64,000 nt of DNA from Bin5 sp022821545. Its GTDB lineage: Bacteria; Chloroflexota; Anaerolineae; Caldilineales; Caldilineaceae. The notes below the pieces were generated by a model. The model made no database searches and was not told the origin of the DNA. It saw only the letters and a program-made list of their open reading frames with translations. The position numbers and the translations under genes are program-made. The stretch is taken from positions 5,208,001 to 5,272,000 of the forward strand of contig CAXXLO010000002.1 of NCBI GenBank assembly GCA_963664085.2, written 5' to 3'. Of the stretch, positions 23,609 through 30,965 are shown piece by piece. How positions within the stretch are numbered: position 1 is the stretch's first letter; each line of letters starts with the position of its first letter.

Positions 23609-26587
23609 TTGATGAAGTTGGGGCTACGGCTTGCTTTCTTGTTGATTGCGCTGTTATTGCTTTTGCAGATCGTTTCGGTTTTTGCGCAAGAGAGCGGCTA
23701 TACATACATCGTGCAGCCGGGCGACAGCTGGCCGCTGGTAGCACAGCGAGTCGGCCTGACGGTGAGCCAGCTGCAAGAAGCGAACCCGGATTCCGTGCGC
23801 CCTAACGGCTGGCTTATCGTTGGCGAGAGTCTTTTTGTCCCGTGGACTCCGGACGGTGAGGAGGAGTACTACATCGTCCAGCGGGGTGAAGGCTGGATCA
23901 CAGTGGCCCAGAAGTTCGGCCTGCCGGTTGAACTGCTGCAGGGGGCGAATCCCAATTCAGTACGTGCGAACGAAACACTGCTCGTTGGGGAACGGCTGCT
24001 GATTCCGTCATTCCTGGCGACTCCGACCGCCGTCCCGACCCGAGTGCCGACAGTCGCGCCAGTCGAAACGCAGGACGAAGGGCAGTCAGAGAGTCAATCT
24101 CCGCTTGTTACCCCCACGCCAGTCCTGGACATCATGTCCATTCTTTCGTCCGACAGTGAACCTGCTCCCTTCTTTATGCCCCGTATCAGTCTGCCTTTGC
24201 CCCGGCGCGTGACTCTTCCCCCGTGTCCGGAAGCGCATGACGGCCTGGGCCGGACGCTGACTGCCCTATTTGGCATTCCGACATCAAACCGCCATGAGCA
24301 ACTTACCTCGTTTCTGGCGGATTGCGGAGTCGAGTTTCACACTCTGGTCAACGCAGACCTTACCTCCGATAGCGTAGATGACGCCGTCCTCGTGTATGCG
24401 AACGCCGAAGGAGGGCGGCCAGGCGCGGTTACCGGGAGCGAGAGCGGAACTGAGGCCGACATACAGGAACTGGTGATACTCGACGGTGGAGAAGGACACT
24501 CTCTCAGCTACGAGATCACCGCAACCGGAACGATCGAGTTGCTGGCAACCCGAGACATTAACGCCGACGGTCTGACCGACGTCGTGTGGACGGATACCGT
24601 ATGCGGGCTAAGCTCCTGCTTCGTCACGGTGCATGTCCGCAGTTGGGATGGCGCCGCCTGGAGGGACTGGACCAAAGGCACGATTACGATGGCCGGGGCA
24701 AATGTTTCGTTGGCCCCCAGCGACAGTCCGGGCAGGCCCAACGAGATCCGTTTGATAGGGGGTCAGTACCCCGGAGCCGACGCCGGTCCGCAGCGGGCCC
24801 GACTCGCGATATGGACGAGCGCCGACGGCGCGCCATATGCCATGAGCAGCGAAAGAATGATGCCCAGCCTCTGCCTTTACCACACGGTAATCGATGCCAA
24901 TTACGCCATGTCGAGCGAACTCTATCTCGAAAAGGCACAGTGGCTCTATGCCGATGCTGTTGAGAATAGTAACTGGCAGGCTTGTGGAGACCGGGCAGGG
25001 GAGCTGTCTGAACTGCGCAGCTTTGCCCTCTTCAGACTTGCGTTGATTGCAGGCTATGAGTCGAATCCTGAGCTGGCCGCGGCAAGGGTGGAGCGGCTTG
25101 CGTCCACTTTTGAGAGACAGATCTATGCAGAAGTGGGTGTACGGTGGTTGGCCGCCTACCAGCAGAGCGGCGACGCCGGGACGGCATGCGAAGCAGCCTA
25201 TAATTTCGCCGCGGCGAACCCCGAGGTTGTGAATATACTGGCCGATTACGGTTATGCCAACCCTGATTTTTCAGCTGAGGACGTATGCCCATACTTGGAG
25301 TTCGAGCAGGACGAAGGGCCCGAACTGCCCGAACCGCGCCCAACCGAAACCGAAGGACTACCGGTCTGTCCGGAGAGCGCGGCACAGTATCTTACCGTCC
25401 TTCCCGATGTAATCGCAGAACTGACCGGGGGACGGAGTTCTGTCGGGGAATCGGATGGCGAGAGTCAGGAAAGTGGAATCCTGAAGCTGAGGATTCTCCT
25501 CGACGCCTGGCTGCAGTCCTGTGATGCAATGGGTGATGAGCGGGGCGGACTGCTTATCTACGATCTGAACCAGGACGGGCTGAAAGATGTCATTGCGATG
25601 CCGTCGACAGTGAGCGATGACGGATACGGTCCAGGCGGAGCGGAAGGCGTTGTTCTGATTCTGCACCAGCGCGCTGACGGCAGTTTCGAGACGGTCTACA
25701 CACCTGAAGTTGAGGGGCTGCCCAGGATTCTGGCAATTGGTGATGCCAATGGGGATGGCAGAGCGGAGTTAATCTGGCAGTTGGAGCGTTGCACAACATT
25801 CTGCCTGCTGACGGTAGAGGCGATCACCTGGGACGGTGAAGCCGCTGCATACCAGTCGGTGATTGGGCCGGGCGCCGCGATCGCGGAAGGTGAAGTCCTG
25901 GTTGACGTGGTCGAAGATGAGTCATCAGATCTCCCCCGCATCCGGCGCCTCTGGTTCAGCGGCGGCGTCAGTGGCAGGGAGGAGAAGGGGCTGGAAATAC
26001 CGCATACTGAAATCTGGTTCAGTATGGACGGCACGCCATTGCGCCGGCACACGTGGTCCTATGACCGTGCGAACGACGCCAGCAACTGCTTGGGGCTGCG
26101 CTTGATCGAGGCGAACATAGCGCTCCAGGCTGCTGGGCCAGAGGGGAACCGGGCGAGCTATGCGACGGCAATCGAGATGTACAAGGATGCCCTGGAGTCG
26201 CCTGATTTGCAGCCGTGCAGCGTTCAGGGGACGGACTCTGAGGAGGAGACGGCGCTGTTGAGAGGGCTGGCCAACTTCCGGCTTGTCCAGGTACTGACGC
26301 TGAACAACCAGCGGTCAGAGGCAGAGTCGCTGCTGGAAACGCTGGAGGAGGAACAGCCGGAGAACCGATACACGGAAGCGGCACACGCCTGGCTGGCTGC
26401 CTACACGTCGGTCCCCAACGCTGTGGCAGCCTGTGCCTCAGTGATGTCGATCTTCCTGGACAGCCCGGAACTCTGGCAGATCACCGAGGAGTTTGGGCGC
26501 GATCACCCCTCGCTGAGCATGCGCCAGGTCTGCTATGTACCGAACAGCGGCGAGGCGTTTGAATTCCGGCTCACTCCGAACTGGTAA
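23609..26587 (+). CDS. Secreted LysM protein with duplicated FG-GAP-like/helical modules
   Basis: This 992-residue exported protein has a signal peptide at about 1-26 (cleavage after SVFA). Two LysM domains (about 33-78 and 87-132: YIVQPGDSWPLVAQRVG and YIVQRGEGWITVAQKFG) should bind peptidoglycan or a glycan. After a Thr/Pro linker come two homologous modules of about 400 residues. Each has a Cys, a pair of calcium-binding-type loops (DLTSDSVDD near 250 and DINADGLTD at 316; DLNQDGLKD at 652 and DANGDGRAE at 712), a Cys-x4-Cys strand ending in a W-D-G, and a helical TPR-like tail ending in a VCY/VCP cysteine. Function is unknown, probably cell-surface. The last 17 bases overlap the convergent glycosyltransferase gene. 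Confidence 0.75.
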   Translation: MMKLGLRLAFLLIALLLLLQIVSVFAQESGYTYIVQPGDSWPLVAQRVGLTVSQLQEANPDSVRPNGWLIVGESLFVPWTPDGEEEYYIVQRGEGWITVAQKFGLPVELLQGANPNSVRANETLLVGERLLIPSFLATPTAVPTRVPTVAPVETQDEGQSESQSPLVTPTPVLDIMSILSSDSEPAPFFMPRISLPLPRRVTLPPCPEAHDGLGRTLTALFGIPTSNRHEQLTSFLADCGVEFHTLVNADLTSDSVDDAVLVYANAEGGRPGAVTGSESGTEADIQELVILDGGEGHSLSYEITATGTIELLATRDINADGLTDVVWTDTVCGLSSCFVTVHVRSWDGAAWRDWTKGTITMAGANVSLAPSDSPGRPNEIRLIGGQYPGADAGPQRARLAIWTSADGAPYAMSSERMMPSLCLYHTVIDANYAMSSELYLEKAQWLYADAVENSNWQACGDRAGELSELRSFALFRLALIAGYESNPELAAARVERLASTFERQIYAEVGVRWLAAYQQSGDAGTACEAAYNFAAANPEVVNILADYGYANPDFSAEDVCPYLEFEQDEGPELPEPRPTETEGLPVCPESAAQYLTVLPDVIAELTGGRSSVGESDGESQESGILKLRILLDAWLQSCDAMGDERGGLLIYDLNQDGLKDVIAMPSTVSDDGYGPGGAEGVVLILHQRADGSFETVYTPEVEGLPRILAIGDANGDGRAELIWQLERCTTFCLLTVEAITWDGEAAAYQSVIGPGAAIAEGEVLVDVVEDESSDLPRIRRLWFSGGVSGREEKGLEIPHTEIWFSMDGTPLRRHTWSYDRANDASNCLGLRLIEANIALQAAGPEGNRASYATAIEMYKDALESPDLQPCSVQGTDSEEETALLRGLANFRLVQVLTLNNQRSEAESLLETLEEEQPENRYTEAAHAWLAAYTSVPNAVAACASVMSIFLDSPELWQITEEFGRDHPSLSMRQVCYVPNSGEAFEFRLTPNW

Positions 26588-27626
26588 TGACCGGCGAACC
26601 GGCGGCCATGGCCTCCAGCAACATCATGCCGAAGCCCTCATATAAGCTGGGGAAGAGAAAGGCGGTGGCGGCGGCATTGAGCGGCGCCTTGTCTTCTTCT
26701 TCGACCCAACCGATGAAGCGCACGTGTTCGGTCAGATTGAGCTGACGGACGAGCCGCCGAGGGTCTGGGAAAAAGTCCGTGTCCGTACGCGGCAGTTTGC
26801 CTGCCAGGACCAGCTTGACGGCCGGGTCTCCGCCGAGATCGAGGTATCTTCGATAGGCTTGCACGATCCCCATCACGTTTTTGCGCACGTCAAAGCCGCC
26901 GAGATAGAGAAAGTAGCGATCCGGCAAGGAATACTTGCGCGCCACACGCAGGTCGCCGGAGAAGGGAGGTTCCCTTTCTTGCTGCTCCGCATCTCCATCC
27001 TCCCAGTTCGGTCCGTGATGAACGGCATATACGCTTTCGCCAGGCAGGCCGAGATGAGCGATGATGTCCCGCCGGCTGGCTTCACTGACGGTCAATACGG
27101 CGGCGCAGCGCCGGGTCGAAATGGAGACCAACCGGGTATAGAGCCGGCCCGGCAAGCGCCCGCGATAGGGCGGTAGGAGCAGGGGGATCAGATCGTGAAC
27201 GGTCACTACTGTCGGGGCCGGCTGCCATAGCGGCGCCGCCCAATAGGGAATCAGCAGCAGATCGGCGCCCAGACTGCGAGCGCGGCGAGGTACGGTCACC
27301 TGTTCCCAGTAGACCTTTGCCAGTTGGCGGGGCAGCGGTGGAGGCGGCGAAACGACAGTGGCCCAATGAGAAGGAATTGGGGCCGACGCGTCGCCTTCGC
27401 TGCCTTCAACCGGGTTGCGGGGCAGTAGCAGCGAGTACTTGATCGGTTTCCGGTTGTCAGCCTTCCGGGCTAGGCTGTGCGTTTCAGCATGGCCGTGACT
27501 TTCCGCGGCACTTGCCCTCGCGGCCGGCGCGTTCAGTGCCGCCAGGTGGGGCAACAACCGGTGCAGATATTGACCGCTGCCTGTGTTGGGTTGTCCCCAA
27601 AACCAGCCACTGACGACGATGTGCAT
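26571..27626 (-). CDS. Glycosyltransferase family 4 protein, C-terminus truncated
   Basis: This GT-B-fold retaining glycosyltransferase of about 351 residues would transfer a sugar from a nucleotide donor to an envelope or extracellular polysaccharide. The N-terminal domain starts MHIVVSGWFWG; the donor domain has YFLYLGGFDVRKNVMGIV, KLVLAGKLP, HVRFIGWVEEED and the E-x7-E motif EGFGMMLLE. It ends abruptly at SPVITSSE, where relatives continue with S-L-P-E-V-x-G and another 60-100 residues. The stop lies inside the end of the LysM gene. The ATG at 27626 has AGGGG 5 bases upstream; another ATG is at 27653. The upstream neighbour is the epimerase gene. Confidence 0.8.
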   Translation of the reverse strand: MHIVVSGWFWGQPNTGSGQYLHRLLPHLAALNAPAARASAAESHGHAETHSLARKADNRKPIKYSLLLPRNPVEGSEGDASAPIPSHWATVVSPPPPLPRQLAKVYWEQVTVPRRARSLGADLLLIPYWAAPLWQPAPTVVTVHDLIPLLLPPYRGRLPGRLYTRLVSISTRRCAAVLTVSEASRRDIIAHLGLPGESVYAVHHGPNWEDGDAEQQEREPPFSGDLRVARKYSLPDRYFLYLGGFDVRKNVMGIVQAYRRYLDLGGDPAVKLVLAGKLPRTDTDFFPDPRRLVRQLNLTEHVRFIGWVEEEDKAPLNAAATAFLFPSLYEGFGMMLLEAMAAGSPVITSSE

Positions 27627-27680
27627 CGTTGCCCCTATTTGCAACGAAATCAAGACAGGGGACGTGGGCCAGGACTGCCG

Positions 27681-28673
27681 CTAAGCTGTAACCGCTGCGG
27701 TTCTGGCCCACTCTACGGTGCGGCGGAGACCCTCACTCAGATCGATTTCGGCTTCCCAGCCTAACTCCTGCCCGGCTTTGGAACAGTCCAGCCATGTAGC
27801 GCGCACTTCGCCGGCGGGTCGGGGCAAGTGGGATGGTGTGCGACCGTACCCGGTCAGGTCTGCGAGCTGTCGGTAAAGGGTGTTGATGTCGGTAGGGAGG
27901 CCTGTGCCCACGTTGTAGGTGCCGATCAGTTCACTGTTCAGGGCGAGAATGTTGGCCCTGGCGACATCGTCCACGTAGACGAAGTCACGCTGCTGGCCGC
28001 CGTCGCCGGTTATGTGGGTGGCCTGATCGGACAGCATGGCGTCGGTAAAGATGGCGACGACGCCGGCCTCGCCCTTTGCATCCTGGCGCGGGCCGTAAAC
28101 GTTGGCGTAGCGCAGGATGACGTATGGCAGGTCGTAGTTCTGATTGTACAGTTCGATGTAGTGTTCGCAGCTGAGCTTGTTGGCGCCGTAGTTGTCCTTG
28201 GGTTGTGGCCGGCTTTCCTCGGTGAAAGGCAAAGTCGGTGAACTGGGAGTTCGTCGGCCCTCCACATCACCTTCAACTGCTGTCCCGGTCGGAAGATTGC
28301 CTTCGCCATAGACAGCGCCGCCGGTGCTTGCAAAGATGAACTTGGAACAGTTGTAGTCTTTCACCAGTTCCAGAAGATGCAGCGTTCCGATTATGTTGAC
28401 CTTGGCATAGGTAATGGGGTCTCTCATGCTCTCGCGCACGTTGGCGAGGGCGGCCTGATGCACCACCGCCTGAGGATGTTCGGCCGCAAAAAGATCGGCA
28501 AGGCCGGCTTGATCGCGAATGTCCACCTCGTAGAGCGGCACGTCGGCGGGGAGATTGGTCCTCTTGCCGGTTCGCAGATTGTCGGCAGTCACGACCTCGT
28601 AGCCGGCCCTGCGCAGCCAGCGCACAATGTGGCTGCCGATAAAGCCTGCTCCGCCAGTAACCAGTACTTTCAC
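27681..28673 (-). CDS. NAD-dependent epimerase/dehydratase (UDP-glucose 4-epimerase-like)
   Basis: This 330-residue extended-SDR enzyme has a Rossmann loop VTGGAGFIGSHIVRWLRRAG, VHQAALANVRESM, the catalytic serine/threonine region FASTGGAVYGE, and the YxxxK pair in DNYGANKLSCEHYI. RYANVYGPRQD and RDFVYVDDVARA are typical of GalE-type and UDP-glucuronate-epimerase-like enzymes. An insert (about residues 130-150) carries an Arg/Ser/Pro stretch. It likely interconverts a UDP-sugar used by the downstream glycosyltransferase, whose gene follows after 27-54 bases. The start is GTG at 28673. Confidence 0.9.
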   Translation of the reverse strand: MKVLVTGGAGFIGSHIVRWLRRAGYEVVTADNLRTGKRTNLPADVPLYEVDIRDQAGLADLFAAEHPQAVVHQAALANVRESMRDPITYAKVNIIGTLHLLELVKDYNCSKFIFASTGGAVYGEGNLPTGTAVEGDVEGRRTPSSPTLPFTEESRPQPKDNYGANKLSCEHYIELYNQNYDLPYVILRYANVYGPRQDAKGEAGVVAIFTDAMLSDQATHITGDGGQQRDFVYVDDVARANILALNSELIGTYNVGTGLPTDINTLYRQLADLTGYGRTPSHLPRPAGEVRATWLDCSKAGQELGWEAEIDLSEGLRRTVEWARTAAVTA

Positions 28674-28766
28674 AACGCGCTCCTCTGTGTCGAGTTCCGT
28701 TTCGGGAATTTCAGTATAAGGAGTTCGTGCAGTTTGCGAAAATCAGGGTGGGACCCTTCTCGGCTT

Positions 28767-28794
28767 TTGCGTTTCCAACGGGCAACCTTATACT
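28767..28794 (+). promoter_or_regulatory. Promoter for the SsnA-like amidohydrolase operon
   Basis: TTGCGT (28767-28772), a 16-base spacer and TATACT (28789-28794) form a plausible promoter about 85 bases before the ATG, oriented away from the divergent epimerase gene. Confidence 0.45.
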
Positions 28795-28879
28795 TCATAA
28801 CTTCGGTAGCTCACACTTTGGATCTCCACTGACGATAAGTCACGATTCGATATCCAGCGGAGGAGGAGACGGGTTGGGG

Positions 28880-30214
28880 ATGCTCATTCACAACGCGACG
28901 GCAGTCACCTTTGACGGTTCGAACCGGGTCCTGGCAGATGGCGGCGTCTATGTCCACGGAGACGTGATCATAGATGTTGACGAGAGCGGGCCCTTGCTGA
29001 GCCGCTATCCTGACGCTGAACTGTGGGATGCGCAGGGCAAGCTGCTGATGCCTGGCATGATCTGCTCGCACACGCACTACTACGGCGCATTTGCCAGAGG
29101 GATGTATATTCCGGGTGAGCCGGCCAGGGATTTTCCGGAGATCCTGCAGAAACTGTGGTGGCCGCTGGACCGGTCGCTGGATCTGGAGGGCGTGCAGAGT
29201 TCGGCGGAGGTCTGCCTGGTAGACGCCATCCGCAACGGTACGACGACACTGGTTGACCACCACGCCAGCCAGCATGCGATCGACGGGAGCCTGGACGCGA
29301 TCGCCGCTGCCGTAGAGACCAGCGGGCTGCGATCGGTCCTCTGTTACGAGGTGACGGACCGGGACGGTCCTGCGGCGGCGCGGGCAGGGATACGCGAGAA
29401 CGTGCGCTTTGCCGGGGCATTGCGCGATTCACCGCAGGCGGAGCGGGTGGCCGCCACCTTTGGCTTGCACGCCAGCATGACGCTCTCTGACGAGACGCTG
29501 GAGGCATGTCGAGCGGAAAGCAACCGTTTTCACGTTCACGTTGCCGAACACCAGGCGGACGCCTGGGACAGCCTGAGACGAAGCGGCAAACGAACGGTCG
29601 AGAGATTGCACGGGTTTGGCATCACAGGGGTTGAAAGCATCTTTGCCCATTGTGTTCACGTCGATGGCTGGGAGATGGCCTTGCTGAAGGAGACGGGGAC
29701 TTTTGTATCGCACCAGCCCCGCTCGAACATGAACAACGCGGTAGGCGCGGCCAGCGTGCCGGCGATGCTGCGGGGAGAGATGCCGGTCGTCCTCGGCAAC
29801 GACGGCTTCAGCAATGACATGTTCGCCGAGATGAAGGCAACGGATCAGCTCCACAAGGTGAACAGCGGCGACCCGCGCACATTGGGCGCGGATAGAGTGT
29901 TGCAGATGGCGGTATACAACAACAGGGAGCTGGCCCGCGCCTTCTTTGAAAAACCGATTGGAATTCTGGCTCCCGGCGCTCTTGCCGACCTCATTCTCCT
30001 CGACTACCATCCCACTACGCCCTTGCACGGCGACAACCTGCCATGGCATATCCTGTTCGGCATAAGCGGCGGTCACGTCCACAGCACGATCTGTCACGGC
30101 CGGGTGCTGATGCGCGATCGGGAGTTGCTCACGCTGGATGAGGCGGAGATCAGCGGCCGGAGCCGGGAGCGTGCGCAGGAGACTTGGGAGAGGTTTTGGC
30201 AATTGAGCGCTTGA
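28880..30214 (+). CDS. ssnA: SsnA-like amidohydrolase
   Basis: This 444-residue metal-dependent hydrolase belongs to the cytosine/guanine deaminase superfamily. Motifs are MPGMICSHTHYYGAFARGM (metal HxH), LWWPLDRSLDLEGVQSSAEV, TLVDHHAS, HVHVAEHQADA, SHQPRSNMNNAVG and VLGNDGFSNDMF (metal Asp). These match the SsnA group known from E. coli selenium-molybdenum hydroxylase clusters, where its reaction is unproven. None of the usual partners (molybdenum hydroxylase, YgfK) is nearby here. ATG 28880 fits the family N-terminus (MLIHNATAV). A TTG two codons earlier sits closer to the AGGAGG ribosome site. The F420 reductase gene follows after 31 bases. Confidence 0.8.
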   Translation: MLIHNATAVTFDGSNRVLADGGVYVHGDVIIDVDESGPLLSRYPDAELWDAQGKLLMPGMICSHTHYYGAFARGMYIPGEPARDFPEILQKLWWPLDRSLDLEGVQSSAEVCLVDAIRNGTTTLVDHHASQHAIDGSLDAIAAAVETSGLRSVLCYEVTDRDGPAAARAGIRENVRFAGALRDSPQAERVAATFGLHASMTLSDETLEACRAESNRFHVHVAEHQADAWDSLRRSGKRTVERLHGFGITGVESIFAHCVHVDGWEMALLKETGTFVSHQPRSNMNNAVGAASVPAMLRGEMPVVLGNDGFSNDMFAEMKATDQLHKVNSGDPRTLGADRVLQMAVYNNRELARAFFEKPIGILAPGALADLILLDYHPTTPLHGDNLPWHILFGISGGHVHSTICHGRVLMRDRELLTLDEAEISGRSRERAQETWERFWQLSA

Positions 30215-30245
30215 CCACCAGTTTGCAAGTAGAGAGGAAAGAGCA

Positions 30246-30911
30246 ATGACCTATCCAACTCTCGCCGTCATTGGGGGCACAGGTGAGGAGGGTTCGGGCC
30301 TGGCATTACGCTGGGCGGCGGCCGGGTATCCGGTTCTGATCGGAAGCCGCAGCCGTGAGCGAGCCGTTGCCGCGGCGGCAGAGTTGAGGTCGATGTTGCC
30401 GGCAGAACTCCCGGCGCGGATTGGCGGTGATTCCAACGCAGGGGCGGCCGCGGGGGCGGATGTGATCGTCCTCAGTGTCCCCTACAGTTCGCAGGCCGAA
30501 ATTCTGGAACAGATCCGGGCGGGTTGCGAGGGAAAGACGGTCGTGAGCGTGGTGGTCCCGTTGAGACCGCCGCGGGTGAGCCGGGTATGGCGCCCAGCTG
30601 GTGGGTCGGCGGCGGAAGAAGCGCAGGCGCTGCTGGGCGACGGGGCGCGCGTGGTTGCGGCGTTTCAGAACATCAGCGCAACCCATTTGAAAGAGCTGGA
30701 CCACGCCGTAGATTGCGATATCCTCGTTACGGGTGACGACAGAGAGGCAAAACAGACGGCGATCGAACTGGCGCAGGCAGCAGGAATGCGGGGAGTCGAC
30801 GCGGGCCCGCTGGTAAACAGCAGTGTCAGCGAAGGGTTGACCGCGCTGCTTATCGGAATTAACATCCGCAACAAAGTGAAAGGGAGCGGGATCCGGATCA
30901 CGGGCGTTTGA
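30246..30911 (+). CDS. npdG: NADPH:F420 oxidoreductase homologue
   Basis: This 221-residue protein starts TLAVIGGTGEEGSGLALRWAAAGYPVLIGSRS, the NADP-binding fold of F420H2:NADP+ oxidoreductases. It continues with VIVLSVPYSSQAEIL, FQNISATHL and GLTALLIGINIRNKVKGSGI, all features of NpdG. It would shuttle hydride between NADPH and coenzyme F420, implying the cell makes or imports F420. AGAGGAAAGAGCA precedes the ATG. Its placement behind an amidohydrolase suggests a shared catabolic or redox role, which is inference only. Confidence 0.88.
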   Translation: MTYPTLAVIGGTGEEGSGLALRWAAAGYPVLIGSRSRERAVAAAAELRSMLPAELPARIGGDSNAGAAAGADVIVLSVPYSSQAEILEQIRAGCEGKTVVSVVVPLRPPRVSRVWRPAGGSAAEEAQALLGDGARVVAAFQNISATHLKELDHAVDCDILVTGDDREAKQTAIELAQAAGMRGVDAGPLVNSSVSEGLTALLIGINIRNKVKGSGIRITGV

Positions 30912-30965
30912 CGCTTGGCGCTGGATGCAGACAGACCTCCCTATAGTTGTCCACCAGCCAAAAAC

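Noticed and set aside
26588..27660. Plus-strand open frames opposite the glycosyltransferase
   Set aside because: They are antisense shadows of a gene with clear GT4 motifs on the minus strand.
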